From Pseudarthrobacter sp. MM222 (GTDB lineage: Bacteria; Actinomycetota; Actinomycetes; Actinomycetales; Micrococcaceae), in the NCBI RefSeq assembly GCF_947090775.1, contig NZ_OX352321.1:2232001-2296000 (forward strand): a DNA stretch of 64,000 nucleotides. Direction: 5' to 3'. Shown piece by piece: positions 48,386 through 57,688 of the stretch. The notes under the pieces were generated by a model, which saw nothing but the letters and a program-made list of their open reading frames with translations, was not told the origin of the DNA and did not search any database. Numbering within the stretch: position 1 is the first letter of the stretch; every line of letters starts with the position of its first letter. Both the position numbers and the translations under genes were made by a program.

Positions 48386-49951
48386 TCAGCGCGTGACCAG
48401 TGCCGGGTTGGCCTGCTGGCAGACGGTGTCTCCGGCCGTCTGGTTGACGATGTCCGGCGGCAGCGCCGCCGGGGTGCTTCCGGTGGTGGTGCCGCCGGCA
48501 CGGTCGGTGCCCAGGTAGACCTGGACGCCGGTGACGTTCGCGGCCGGCAGCACCTGGGTGGCGGGAACTCCCAGCAGCGCGGCAACTTCCGCGGCCACGT
48601 CAGCGTAGCCCGCGCCGTAGTAGACGGCGGTGGTGGCGACCGGGGCGGCCGTGAGCTGGGCCGTTTGGGTGAACCCGCCGGCCAGGAGGGATTGCATGAT
48701 CTCGGCGGACCGGGCCTGCACGCCGGAGCCGTTGGCCACGGTGACGGGTTGCAGGGTTTTGTCGTAGGCCGTGGCCGTCCCGCTGGCCGTCGGTGCTGCG
48801 CTGGCGCTCGGGTCGGCCGACCCGGTCGGGGTTGCCGTCGGGTCGGTGAGGTCAACGTCCTTGCGCATTGCGGCAAAGAGCTGGGAGGCGGCGGGCTCGG
48901 CCATCTGGAGGCGGTTAATGTCGATCTCCGCCGGAACTGTAGGCACCGCCACAAACGCAACCTTTCCGACGTCGATGTCCTTCAGGCGGTTGCCCACGGT
49001 CAGAAGCGTCGGGATGGAGGCCAGGCCGTCGTCGACGGTGAGGTTCCTCGTGACGACGTCGGCGATCGTGAGCATCTTCGCCGGGTTGCCGAGGGTGCCG
49101 TCGTCCTTCATCTTGCGGGTCAGCGCGGACAGGAAGCCCTGCTGGGCCTTGATCCGCCCGAGGTCGCCGCCGTCGGCGAAGGCGTGCCGTGTCCGGAGGA
49201 ACGCCAGCGCCTGCTCGCCCTGCACCGTGGACGTGCCCTTCGGAAGCCGGAGCTGCGAATCGGGGTCGAAGACCGCGTCGCTGATGCACACTTCCACGCC
49301 GCCCACGGCGTTGGACAGTTCCTTGACCGCGTTGAAGTCGGCCATCATGAAGTGGTCGACCTTGAGGCCGGTGAGCTTGTTGACCGTGTCCACGGCGCAG
49401 CCGATGCCGGCTTCGGACATCGCCGCGTTGATCATGACATCCTGCTGCGCCGGATAGTCGGTCTTGGTCTTCTGGTCCCGGCATTTGGGGATGTCGACCA
49501 GCAGGTCACGGGGGAAACTGACGACATTGACGCGCTTGTTGTCAGCCGAGATGTCCATCAGCATCATGACGTCCGAATGCCCGTACCCGGTCGAGTCGTC
49601 CGATGTGCCGTACTGCGAGTTCTTGCCGTCGCGGGTGTCCGAGCCGAGAATCAGGATCTGCATCCTGCCGTTGGATTCGTTCACGGCGCCCTCGGTCGAG
49701 CTGCCGGCACCCAGCGAGGCCTTGCTGATATTGCCCTGCAGCCGGACCACCCAGTAGGCGCCGAAGGCCAGGACACCGACCAGCAGGACCGAAACCACGG
49801 CGGTGCCGATTTTCAGCCAGGCCGGCAACCGCGGTGGAACGCCCAGGTGGCGCGCCGGGCCGACAGCGGAATCGTCCGAATGCCGGGCAGCGGCGGCTGA
49901 CCGAACCGGCGGTGTGGTGCCGTCTGCACGGTCTGGGCGGGGTCGAGCCAC
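48386..49951 (-). CDS. LytR-CpsA-Psr (LCP) family wall-polymer transferase
   Basis: The 521-residue protein starts at GTG 49951 after GAAGGAAGG. It has one membrane helix (IGTAVVSVLLVGVLAFGAYW), then the LCP domain (LILGSDTRDG, SDVMMLMDISADNKRVNVVS, FPRDLLVDIP, and AFLRTRHAFADGGDLGRIKA with the phosphate-binding Arg residues). A C-terminal LytR_C domain (PVTVANGSGVQARSAEIMQS) follows. LCP enzymes attach teichoic acids or arabinogalactan to peptidoglycan outside the cell. The Pro/Thr/Ser linker is low-complexity. No partner gene is nearby. Confidence 0.93.
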   Translation of the reverse strand: MARPRPDRADGTTPPVRSAAAARHSDDSAVGPARHLGVPPRLPAWLKIGTAVVSVLLVGVLAFGAYWVVRLQGNISKASLGAGSSTEGAVNESNGRMQILILGSDTRDGKNSQYGTSDDSTGYGHSDVMMLMDISADNKRVNVVSFPRDLLVDIPKCRDQKTKTDYPAQQDVMINAAMSEAGIGCAVDTVNKLTGLKVDHFMMADFNAVKELSNAVGGVEVCISDAVFDPDSQLRLPKGTSTVQGEQALAFLRTRHAFADGGDLGRIKAQQGFLSALTRKMKDDGTLGNPAKMLTIADVVTRNLTVDDGLASIPTLLTVGNRLKDIDVGKVAFVAVPTVPAEIDINRLQMAEPAASQLFAAMRKDVDLTDPTATPTGSADPSASAAPTASGTATAYDKTLQPVTVANGSGVQARSAEIMQSLLAGGFTQTAQLTAAPVATTAVYYGAGYADVAAEVAALLGVPATQVLPAANVTGVQVYLGTDRAGGTTTGSTPAALPPDIVNQTAGDTVCQQANPALVTR

Positions 49952-50074
49952 AGGTTTGAGCCTTCCTTCACGAACGGGGAGTCCGCCTATTTTAGTGTCC
50001 GTATCTGGGAATTCCCCGATGGCCGCTGCGCTGGGAGCGGCGGACCACCCGGAGGCCCCACCCGGGAGCCGGGC

Positions 50075-51034
50075 TCAGAAGCCGAGTTTCACCAGCTGCT
50101 TGGGATCCCGCTGCCAGTCCTTGGCGACCTTGACGTGCAGGTCGAGGTAGATGCGGGTGCCCAGCAACGCCTCGATTCCCTTGCGCGCGGTGGTGCCGAC
50201 TTCACGCAGCCGGGCGCCGCCCTTGCCGATGATGATGGCCTTCTGCGAGGGCCGCTCGACATACACGTTGACCCGGACGTCGAGGAACGGGCTGTCCTCG
50301 GGACGCCCTTCGCGGGGAACGATTTCGTCAACGACCACGGCCAGGGAGTGCGGCAGTTCGTCGCGCACGCCCTCCAGCGCGGCTTCGCGGATGAGTTCGG
50401 CCACCATGACCGCCTCGGGTTCGTCCGTCAGGTGCCCGTCCGGGTACAGCGGGGGCGACGGCGGCATGTGGCTGATGAGCACGTCCGCCACGGTTTCGAC
50501 CTGGAAGCCGTCTGTCGCGGACACCGGAACGATGTCCTTCCAGCCGTCCTCGCCGAGAACCTCCCGGCCCAGGGCCGCCACGGCCAGGAGCTGCTCGGTG
50601 AGGGCCTGGCGGTCCACCGTGTCTGCCTTGGTCACGATCGCGATGATCGGCTTGTTGCCGACGGCGGCCAGTTGCGCCGCGATGAACTTGTCTCCGGGGC
50701 CGATCTTCTCGTTGGCCGGCAGGCAGAAGCCGATCGCGTCGACCTCGGCGAGGGTGTCGGCGACGAGTTCGTTGAGGCGCTTGCCGAGCAGCGTGCGCGG
50801 GCGGTGCAGGCCGGGCGTGTCCACGAGGATCAGCTGGGCATCGTCCCTGTGGACGATGCCGCGGATGGTGTGCCGCGTCGTCTGCGGCTTCGCCGAGGTA
50901 ATGGCGACCTTCTTGCCGACGAGGGCATTGGTGAGGGTGGACTTCCCGGCGTTGGGGCGGCCGACCAGCACCGAGAAACCGGCGCGATAGCCGCCGTAGG
51001 CTGCTTCGCCGTCGGACTTATTCTGCTTGCTCAC
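50075..51034 (-). CDS. era: GTPase Era
   Basis: The 319-residue GTPase starts at GTG 51034 after AGGGAG. G motifs are GRPNAGKS, DTPG and TKAD, with PQTTRHTIRG as switch I. The C-terminal KH domain carries KAIIIGKGGARLREVG. It binds 16S rRNA near its 3' end and acts in 30S assembly. The start lies 17 nt inside the upstream CNNM gene. It is the last gene of phoH-ybeY-CNNM-era. Confidence 0.95.
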   Translation of the reverse strand: MSKQNKSDGEAAYGGYRAGFSVLVGRPNAGKSTLTNALVGKKVAITSAKPQTTRHTIRGIVHRDDAQLILVDTPGLHRPRTLLGKRLNELVADTLAEVDAIGFCLPANEKIGPGDKFIAAQLAAVGNKPIIAIVTKADTVDRQALTEQLLAVAALGREVLGEDGWKDIVPVSATDGFQVETVADVLISHMPPSPPLYPDGHLTDEPEAVMVAELIREAALEGVRDELPHSLAVVVDEIVPREGRPEDSPFLDVRVNVYVERPSQKAIIIGKGGARLREVGTTARKGIEALLGTRIYLDLHVKVAKDWQRDPKQLVKLGF

Positions 51035-52349
51035 GTGGTACTCCCTGTTGGATTGGTGCGGCCTCGTCGAGGAGGTCTTGAAAGTCAGTTTCTTCCTTTG
51101 GAACGGCGGAGGCAATGATGTGGCTTACCCGGTTCCGCCGTCCCTCCAGCCGGTCCGCGCGGAGGGCCAGGCCGTGGACCTCGACGGTGCTGCCGACGAT
51201 CGGCACCCGCCCCAGGGCCTTGGCGAGCAGGCCACCCACGGTGTCCACCTCGTCGTCGTCGAGCTCGAGGTCGAAGAGTTCGCCGAGGTCGTCGATGCTC
51301 ATCCGGGCGCTCACCCGGTAGGTGCCGTCTCCGAGCGCCACCGCCTCCGCGCTTTCGGTGTCGTACTCGTCGACGATTTCCCCGACGATTTCCTCGATCA
51401 GGTCTTCAAGGGTGACCAGCCCGGCGGTTCCGCCGTACTCGTCGATGACGATCGCGACGTGCGTCGATTCCTTCTGGAGTTCGCGCAGCAGTTCGCTGAC
51501 CGGCTTGGAATCCGGCACGTAGCGGACTTCCCGGGCCAGGTCGTCGACGAAAGGCGGTTCCTCATCGGCGCCCAGGTTGTGCAGGACCGCGGCCACATCC
51601 TTGAGGTACACGATGCCGAGAATCTGGTCCGTGTTCTCGCCGATGACCGGGATCCGGGAATAGCCGGAGCGCAGGAACAGCGACATGGCCAGGTACAGGC
51701 TGGATCCGGAGTCGATGAAGACGATGTCGGTCCGCGGCACCATGACGGACCGGACGAGGGTGTCGCCGAAGTCGAAAACCGACTGGATCAGCTCCGCCTC
51801 GTTGTCCTCGATCACGTCCGATTCCGTGGCGCGGTCCACGAGTTCACGGAATTCCTCTTCGCTGAAGAAGGCTTCGTTGTCCGCCGGCGCCCCGGGCGCC
51901 ACCGCGCTGCCCACCGTGACGAGCCATCCCGGAATGGGGCCTAGCACCGCGTACAGGAAACGGATGAGCGGCGCCGCGAACCGGACCAGGCTGGCGGAGT
52001 GGACGCGGCCGAGCTGGCGGGGCGAGACGCCGACGATCACGAAGCCAAGCAGCGCCATGATGCCGGTAGCCGCCAGCCCTGCGAGCCAGACGTTTTCCAG
52101 GAGGCTGGACAGCAGCACGGTCACGGCGACGGCAGAGGCCATCTCGAACCAGGTCCGCCAGAACCTCAGGGCGCGCATGTGGGCCACGGGCTGGGCGAGG
52201 ATGCGTTTGAGCGCCGTGCCGTTGCTCTGCAGGACCGCCTGTTCGGCGTCGTGCCGGGGCAGGTAGTTGAACGCGGACTCGGCCGCAGTCAGGAGGGCGG
52301 CAAAGCTGAGGAACACCAACGCCATGCCGGCGAGGATCAGTGGGGTCAC
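51018..52349 (-). CDS. CNNM/CBS-domain membrane protein (hemolysin family)
   Basis: The 443-residue protein has a DUF21/CNNM transmembrane domain (LAGMALVFLSFAALLTAAES and ASAVAVTVLLSSLLENVWLA), two CBS domains (RTDIVFIDSGSSLYLAMSLF; LQKESTHVAIVIDEYGGTAG) and a C-terminal CorC/HlyC transporter-associated domain. Members export magnesium or resist metal stress, though the family was first named for hemolysin. It overlaps ybeY by 4 nt and era by 17 nt. Confidence 0.92.
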   Translation of the reverse strand: MTPLILAGMALVFLSFAALLTAAESAFNYLPRHDAEQAVLQSNGTALKRILAQPVAHMRALRFWRTWFEMASAVAVTVLLSSLLENVWLAGLAATGIMALLGFVIVGVSPRQLGRVHSASLVRFAAPLIRFLYAVLGPIPGWLVTVGSAVAPGAPADNEAFFSEEEFRELVDRATESDVIEDNEAELIQSVFDFGDTLVRSVMVPRTDIVFIDSGSSLYLAMSLFLRSGYSRIPVIGENTDQILGIVYLKDVAAVLHNLGADEEPPFVDDLAREVRYVPDSKPVSELLRELQKESTHVAIVIDEYGGTAGLVTLEDLIEEIVGEIVDEYDTESAEAVALGDGTYRVSARMSIDDLGELFDLELDDDEVDTVGGLLAKALGRVPIVGSTVEVHGLALRADRLEGRRNRVSHIIASAVPKEETDFQDLLDEAAPIQQGVPREQAE

Positions 52350-52819
52350 TGAATCGTCTCTGCCGGGGCGTCCTTGCCGGTGAAGGCGGACAGCAGCTCG
52401 CGCTGGAGCCCGAACATTTCTTCCTTCTCTTCCGGTTCGGCATGGTCGAAGCCGAGCAGGTGCAGGATGCCGTGTGTGGTGAGGAGCAGCATCTCGTCCT
52501 GGGTCGAATGGCCGGCGTTCTTCGCCTGGACCTGGGCTACCTGCGGGCAGATGGCGATGTCGCCAAGCATGCCCTGGGGCGTCGGTTTGTCCGGTGTGCC
52601 CGGCGTCAGTTCGTCCATCGGGACGGACAGCACGTCGGTGGAGCCGGGCTCGTCCATCAGTTCGATGTGCAGCTTCTCCATGGCGGGCTCGTCCACCAGC
52701 AGGATGGACAGCTCCGCCTGCGGGTGGATGAAGAGGCGCTCGAAGATGAACCGCGAGAGCGAGACCAGCTGGGATTCGTCGACGGCCACGCCGGATTCGT
52801 TGTTGACCTCAATGCTCAT
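52346..52819 (-). CDS. ybeY: endoribonuclease YbeY
   Basis: The 157-residue zinc endoribonuclease matures 16S rRNA and takes part in ribosome quality control. The metal motif H-x3-H-x5-H appears as HGILHLLGFDH. The conserved region before it (STDVLSVPMDE and LGDIAIC) is present. It overlaps phoH upstream and the CNNM gene downstream by 4 nt each. Confidence 0.95.
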   Translation of the reverse strand: MSIEVNNESGVAVDESQLVSLSRFIFERLFIHPQAELSILLVDEPAMEKLHIELMDEPGSTDVLSVPMDELTPGTPDKPTPQGMLGDIAICPQVAQVQAKNAGHSTQDEMLLLTTHGILHLLGFDHAEPEEKEEMFGLQRELLSAFTGKDAPAETIQ

Positions 52820-53904
52820 GCGCGCTCTCCCCGCTTTTCCCGGGCGACTGATTGCTTGACCCGGTTCCTCTGGATCTCGTCCCAGATGCTGTAGGCATTG
52901 ACGATGTCGCCCACCAGGCGGTGGCGGACGACGTCGGACGCGTCCAGGACCGTGAAGTTGACGTCCTCGATGCCCTGCAGGATCTCTTCCACGATCCGCA
53001 GCCCCGAGCGGGTCCCAAACGGCAGGTCCACCTGGGTGATGTCACCGGTGACTACCATCTTGGAGCCAAAGCCGAGCCGGGTGAGGAACATCTTCATTTG
53101 TTCGGGCGTGGTGTTTTGCGCCTCGTCCAGAATGATGAAGGCGTCGTTGAGGGTGCGGCCGCGCATGTAGGCCAGGGGCGCGACTTCGATGGTGCCGGCG
53201 GCCATCAGGCGCGGAATTGATTCGGGGTCCATCATGTCGTGCAGCGCATCGTAGAGCGGGCGCAGGTAAGGGTCGATCTTGTCGCTGAGGGTGCCGGGCA
53301 GGAAGCCGAGCCGCTCCCCCGCCTCGACGGCCGGACGCGTCAGGATGATGCGGGTGACTTCCTTCTGCTGCAGCGCCTGGACGGCCTTGGCCATGGCCAG
53401 GTAGGTCTTGCCGGTTCCGGCAGGCCCGATCCCGAAGATCACGGTGTTGGCGTCAATGGCGTCCACGTAGTTCTTCTGGTTCAGCGTCTTCGGCCGGATG
53501 GTCTTTCCGCGGCTGGAGAGGATGTTGTGCGTGAGCACGTCCACCGGGTTCTGCAGCGACTGGCTGCGGAGCAGGGACACGAGCTGCTGCAGCACGGCGG
53601 GGGTGATGACCGTACCCCGGGAGACCAGGCCGCGGACTTCGTTCAGCAGCCTCATGATCCTAGGGACGTCGGCGGCCGGACCGCTGATCGAGAGCTCGTT
53701 GCCGCGGACATGGAAGTCCACGGCCGGGAACTGGGTCTCAATGTAGCGCAGGGCTTCGTCATGACTGCCGAGGGACTGGACCATCTGGTCGGAGTTGTCG
53801 AACAGGACCACCTCCGTCCGCAACCCGGGGAGGGAGTGTGGAAATTCGCCTGCGGCGCGCCCTCCGGCGCTGATCCGGGCTTTACCGTTCGCTGCTTCAG
53901 TCAT
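52816..53904 (-). CDS. phoH: PhoH family ATPase
   Basis: The 362-residue protein starts at ATG 53904 (MTEAANGKARISAG); the longer frame upstream is Arg/Pro-rich. Walker A is GPAGTGKTYLAM and Walker B is NDAFIILDEAQNTT, with the preceding RTLNDA segment. An N-terminal KH-like segment (FHVRGNELSISG) suggests RNA binding. It is the first gene of the operon, and PhoH-YbeY co-occurrence supports a role in RNA/ribosome maintenance. Confidence 0.93.
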   Translation of the reverse strand: MTEAANGKARISAGGRAAGEFPHSLPGLRTEVVLFDNSDQMVQSLGSHDEALRYIETQFPAVDFHVRGNELSISGPAADVPRIMRLLNEVRGLVSRGTVITPAVLQQLVSLLRSQSLQNPVDVLTHNILSSRGKTIRPKTLNQKNYVDAIDANTVIFGIGPAGTGKTYLAMAKAVQALQQKEVTRIILTRPAVEAGERLGFLPGTLSDKIDPYLRPLYDALHDMMDPESIPRLMAAGTIEVAPLAYMRGRTLNDAFIILDEAQNTTPEQMKMFLTRLGFGSKMVVTGDITQVDLPFGTRSGLRIVEEILQGIEDVNFTVLDASDVVRHRLVGDIVNAYSIWDEIQRNRVKQSVAREKRGERA

Positions 53905-54283
53905 GGTGTTGGCCCGCGGGCCTCTGGTCCCCTCCAGTCGGAAATGGTCTGTGCCCGTGATCCGGCCCGACGGCGGTACTCGCCTTCTGGTCCCGGGTCT
54001 CAGCGGGTCCTTCCATCTTACGCCAGCGGCGGGCGGCGCACGCCGCTGGCACCGCCGGGCCTCGGGTCCACACTGGGGCCGCCACACCCGGCCTTAGGTA
54101 TCAACTTCGTATCGGCCTCATATCGTTCCCGTTGCAGTTCCGCCGCCCGGACCCAAACCCCCGTGCGGCGCGCGGACGGTATGCCATGCTGGGAATCGGC
54201 CGTCCGGCGGGAGTGATCCCGGCACGGCGACTGACCATGGCGGGGGCTGGTCGTTCGGGTTAGGAAGCGGAAAGGAAGCAGCC

Positions 54284-55240
54284 ATCAGGCAGCGTGGAAT
54301 CAGTTCGAAGCCAGCAGGCGGTTCCCGGATACGTCCGGGCGTGCTGCTGCTGGTGCTGCCCGCGGCGCTTGTCCTGTCCGGCTGCGTGGCCACTCCACAG
54401 CCCGGCGTCACCACCTCGAACATCCCCTCCCAGCTCCAGTCCGGTCCGGCCTCGCCCGGAGCGCCGACCACCAGCGCGCCGCTGGAAACCACCCAGGCCT
54501 CCAACAAGGCTCCCGTGTACTGGATCGGCCGGAGCAATGACAGCATGTTCCTCTACCGTGAGTTCCGGGACGTTCCGGAGCAGGACAACCCCGTCACCCG
54601 TGCGCTTCGGGTCATGATGTCCGAGAAGCCGCTCGATCCGGATTTCTTCACCCCCTGGCAGAATCCCAGGAAGCTCGCCACGTCCATCTCGGGCAAGAAC
54701 GTCATCACCGTGGATCTTTCAGACGATGCCTTCAACAGCAACGTGGACGCGGCGATGGCCGAACGCGCGGTCCAGCAGCTCGTCTACACCGCGACGGCGG
54801 CAGGTGCCAGCGCCGGACTGATCGATGCCGGGCAGCAGATCCAGGTGGTGGTCCTCGTTGACGGTCATACGGACTACGTCGCCTTCAACCACGTCCGCCT
54901 CGGAAACCCGACCTCCCGCAGCTCCGGCATGGTCGCGCCCGTCTGGATCATCGACCCCCAGGAAGCCTCCTCGCTGGAGGACGGCACGGTCAAGATCAGC
55001 GGCAGGAGCACCGTCCCGGGCGGAAGGCTCCACTGGGAGATCCTCCGGATCGACGGAACCGTCAAGACGAGCTACCTGAACGGGATCGCGAACGCCTCAA
55101 CCGATGCAGCACAGTCCGGGCTGTTCAACCTCCCGGTGGACCTGGGTCCGGGGAACTACGAAGTGCGGGTGTCCCAGCTTCAGGACGGCGACCCGTCCCA
55201 GGACCTCAACGTCGACACCCGCGGCTTCACGGTCAAGTAG
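54284..55240 (+). CDS. GerMN-domain lipoprotein with probable AUC start
   Basis: The frame contains a lipobox (LVLSGC) after a hydrophobic core, a Thr/Ser/Pro linker, a GerMN domain (VYWIGRSNDSMFLYREFRDV, then VITVDLSDDAF and AERAVQQLVYTATA) and a C-terminal Gmad2-like domain (VKISGRSTVPGGRLHWEILR). The first usual start, GTG 54341, would leave a signal peptide without a basic n-region. Extending to ATC 54284 restores it (RQRGISSKPAGGSRIRPG), and AAAGGAAG sits 5 nt before the ATC. No in-frame ATG/GTG/TTG lies in that interval. It is probably a surface-anchored wall or spore-like domain protein. Confidence 0.75.
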   Translation: MRQRGISSKPAGGSRIRPGVLLLVLPAALVLSGCVATPQPGVTTSNIPSQLQSGPASPGAPTTSAPLETTQASNKAPVYWIGRSNDSMFLYREFRDVPEQDNPVTRALRVMMSEKPLDPDFFTPWQNPRKLATSISGKNVITVDLSDDAFNSNVDAAMAERAVQQLVYTATAAGASAGLIDAGQQIQVVVLVDGHTDYVAFNHVRLGNPTSRSSGMVAPVWIIDPQEASSLEDGTVKISGRSTVPGGRLHWEILRIDGTVKTSYLNGIANASTDAAQSGLFNLPVDLGPGNYEVRVSQLQDGDPSQDLNVDTRGFTVK

Positions 55241-55682
55241 CGGCACGCCCCTGCCGCAGGTGGCATCGACTGCTCCGTGACGGCCCTTCTGGGCGCCCAA
55301 AACGGCGGTTTGGGCCCACGCCTGCACGGTTCCCTGGCCGAGCTTGCGAGGCGAGGGGGCCGGTGGGTTGGGCCCACGCCGGCAGGGTTCCCTGGCCGGG
55401 CTTGCGAGGCAAGGGGGCAGGTGGTTTGGGCCCACGCCGGCAGGGTTCCCTGGCCGAGCTTGCGAGGCAAGGGGGCAGGTGGTTTGGGCCCACGCCGGCA
55501 GGGTTCCCTGGCCGAGCTTGCGAGGCAAGGGGGCAGGTGGTTTGGGCCCACGCCGGCAGGGTTCCCTGGCCGAGCTTGCGAGGCAAGGGGGCCGGTGGTT
55601 TGGGCCCACGCCGGCAGGGTTCCCTGGCCGAGCTTGCGAGGCGAGGGGGCCGGTGGGGAGCAATGGATCGCTGCTGAGGCCG
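55241..55682. other. 442-nt gap between GerMN gene and rsmE
   Basis: The gap is mostly filled by six 58-bp tandem repeats (55309-55656). The remaining bases hold no recognised gene or promoter. The apparent ORFs across it on both strands are by-products of the 58-bp period. Confidence 0.7.
55309..55656 (+). repeat. six tandem 58-bp repeats
   Basis: The unit starts TTTGGGCCCACGCCGGCAGG, then GTTCCCTGGCCGAGCTTGCG, then a short AGGCAAGGGGGCAGGTGG-like end. Copies begin at 55309, 55367, 55425, 55483, 55541 and 55599. The outer copies carry GGCGAGGGGGCC in the tail where inner ones have GGCAAGGGGGCA. The first copy also differs near CCTGCACGG. The short palindrome TGGGCCCA occurs in most copies. 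Confidence 0.9.
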
Positions 55683-56462
55683 CTACCAGCGGCCCAGGAT
55701 GTCGCTTGCCAGCACGGTTGCCGCGGGGCCGGCGGTGGAGGAACGCAGCACGTGATGCCCGAGCAGCGCGGTGACGGCGCCGGCGTCGCACAGTCTTGTC
55801 ACTTCACGGGGGCTGATGCCGCCTTCCGGGCCCACGATCAGCAGCACCTCCCGGGCGCCCTCCGCGTCGGCGTCGGCCTCCACGGTCGCGCGCCAGGACT
55901 CCAGCACCTGCCGCAGCGGACGCACGGCGTCCTCGTGCAGGATGACTGCCAGATCTGCCGCGGCGACGGCCGCCTGCAGGCCGGCGCCGTCGACGGCCGG
56001 TCGGACCTCCGGGATCCAGGCGCGGCGTGCCTGCTTGGCGGCCGCCGCAACCACTGATGCCCACTTGGCATGGGCCTTCGCGGCCCGTTCGGCCTTCCAG
56101 CGGACGATCGAGCGTTCCGCCTGCCACGGGACGACGGCGTCGACCCCCAGCTCGGTGGCGGTCTCGGCCGCGAGTTCGTCCCGGTCGCCCTTCGCGAGTG
56201 CCTGAACCAGCACCAGCCGGATGTCCGGCCGCGGTTCCGCGGTCAGCTGCGCACACTCCACCGTCAGTTCGCCGGGCGCGACGGCGGTCACGGAACCGGT
56301 GAGCCGCTTGCCGGCGCCGTCTGCGATATCCACCGTCTCGCCCACGGCGAGGCGCTTCACCGTAACCGCGTGGCGCGCCTCAGGGCCGTCCAGGACAAAG
56401 CTGGAACCGGGGACCTGCTGGTCCAGGGTTCCCGGGGCGGTGAAGAAGACCGGGTTGCTCAC
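55683..56462 (-). CDS. rsmE: 16S rRNA (uracil-1498-N3)-methyltransferase
   Basis: The 259-residue SPOUT methyltransferase has an N-terminal PUA-like domain (FVLDGPEARHAVTVKRLAVG) and the C-terminal trefoil knot with LLIVGPEGGISPREV and LLGHHVLRSSTAGPAATVLA for S-adenosylmethionine binding. It modifies the decoding-site helix of 16S rRNA. It starts 2 nt after dnaJ, so the two are probably co-transcribed. Confidence 0.95.
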   Translation of the reverse strand: MSNPVFFTAPGTLDQQVPGSSFVLDGPEARHAVTVKRLAVGETVDIADGAGKRLTGSVTAVAPGELTVECAQLTAEPRPDIRLVLVQALAKGDRDELAAETATELGVDAVVPWQAERSIVRWKAERAAKAHAKWASVVAAAAKQARRAWIPEVRPAVDGAGLQAAVAAADLAVILHEDAVRPLRQVLESWRATVEADADAEGAREVLLIVGPEGGISPREVTRLCDAGAVTALLGHHVLRSSTAGPAATVLASDILGRW

Positions 56463-56464
56463 CG

Positions 56465-57592
56465 CTACAGGTTACCGAGCCGGTCCCGGAGCTTGGCGAA
56501 GACGCCGCCGCTCGCAGCGAGTTTTCCTTCGGTGAACTGCTCGCCGCGCAGCTTCGCGAGCTGCCGGAGCAGGTCCTCCTGGGCGGGGTCGAGCTTGGCC
56601 GGGGTCTCGACCTGCAGGTGGACCTTGAGGTCCCCGCGGCCGTAACCGCGCAGGTGCGTGACGCCGAGTCCGCGCAGGGTGATGACCTCGCCGGACTGGG
56701 TGCCGGCCTTGACATCGATTTCCTGCTGACCGTCGAACGTGTCGAGGGTCAGTTCGGTGCCGAGCGCGGCGGCCGTCATCGGAATGTTCAGGCTCGCGTG
56801 CAGGTCATCGCCGTCGCGCACGTAGGTGGCGTCGGTGTTGACCCGGATCTCCACGTAGAGGTCGCCGGCGGGACCGCCGGCGGGACCTGCCTCGCCCTGG
56901 CCGGAGAGCTGGATGCGGGTGCCGGTGGCCACGCCTGCCGGGACCTTCACGGTGAGCGTCCGGCGGCTGCGGATCCGGCCCTGGCCGGCGCACTCGTTGC
57001 AGGGATCCTTGATGACGGTGCCGAAGCCTTCGCAGCTGCCGCAGGGCGCAGCCGTCATGACCTGGCCGAGGATGGACCGGACGGCGCGCTGGACCTGGCC
57101 GCTGCCGCCGCAGATGTCGCAGCGCTCCGGGTGGGTGCCCGGCCGGCAGCAGGAGCCAGCGCAGGTGGGGCAGGTGACGGCGGTGTCCACTTCGAGCTTC
57201 TTGTTCACGCCGAACACCGCGTCGCGGAGCTCGATCCGGACGCTGATCAGCGCGTCCTGCCCGCGCCGCACCCGGGAGGCCGGACCGGCCTGGCCGCCCG
57301 CGCCGAAGAAGGTGTCGAAGATGTCCTGGAAGGCGAAGCCCTGGCCTGCGTAGCTGCCGCCGCCGAAGCCGTTGTCGGTGCCGTTCTCGTTGCCGGTGGT
57401 GTCGTAGACCCGGCGTTTCTGCGGGTCAGAGAGCACCTCGTAGGCGTGCGTGACGGCTTTGAAGCGCTCTGATGCGTCATCGCCGGGGTTCACGTCCGGG
57501 TGCAGGGTCCGCGCAAGCTTGCGGTAAGCCTTCTTAATCTCTTCCCCGGTTGCTTCGCGGGAGACTCCAAGAACGTCGTAGTGGCTGCTCAA
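56465..57592 (-). CDS. dnaJ: chaperone protein DnaJ
   Basis: The 375-residue co-chaperone starts at TTG 57592 (SSHYDVLGVSREATGEEIKK follows) with AAGGAAGAG upstream. The J domain has the HPD tripeptide (RTLHPDVNPG). Gly/Phe-rich linker and zinc-binding repeats follow (CPTCAGSC, CDICGGSG, CGSCEGFG, CNECAGQG; the first deviates from CxxCxGxG). The C-terminal peptide-binding domain is complete. It stimulates DnaK ATPase. The gene is the second of hrcA-dnaJ. Confidence 0.95.
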   Translation of the reverse strand: MSSHYDVLGVSREATGEEIKKAYRKLARTLHPDVNPGDDASERFKAVTHAYEVLSDPQKRRVYDTTGNENGTDNGFGGGSYAGQGFAFQDIFDTFFGAGGQAGPASRVRRGQDALISVRIELRDAVFGVNKKLEVDTAVTCPTCAGSCCRPGTHPERCDICGGSGQVQRAVRSILGQVMTAAPCGSCEGFGTVIKDPCNECAGQGRIRSRRTLTVKVPAGVATGTRIQLSGQGEAGPAGGPAGDLYVEIRVNTDATYVRDGDDLHASLNIPMTAAALGTELTLDTFDGQQEIDVKAGTQSGEVITLRGLGVTHLRGYGRGDLKVHLQVETPAKLDPAQEDLLRQLAKLRGEQFTEGKLAASGGVFAKLRDRLGNL

Positions 57593-57688
57593 AGTGTGTA
57601 TCTCTTCCTTTTTGTACTGCCGGTGGGGCACTGCCTGTTGGGGCAAGAAGTCTGGTCAACAGCGGCGCGTTGTCCGCTGCGTGGACGG

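Noticed and set aside
48665..49900. 411-codon plus-strand frame
   Set aside because: It is antisense to the LCP gene, whose domains are certain.
55309..55656. CRISPR array
   Set aside because: Repeats are directly abutting with no unique spacers, and no cas genes are nearby.
55097..55791. Several repeat-rich ORFs (ASQARPGNPAGVGPN motif)
   Set aside because: They arise from the 58-bp tandem repeats, appear on both strands, and lack start signals; not considered proteins.
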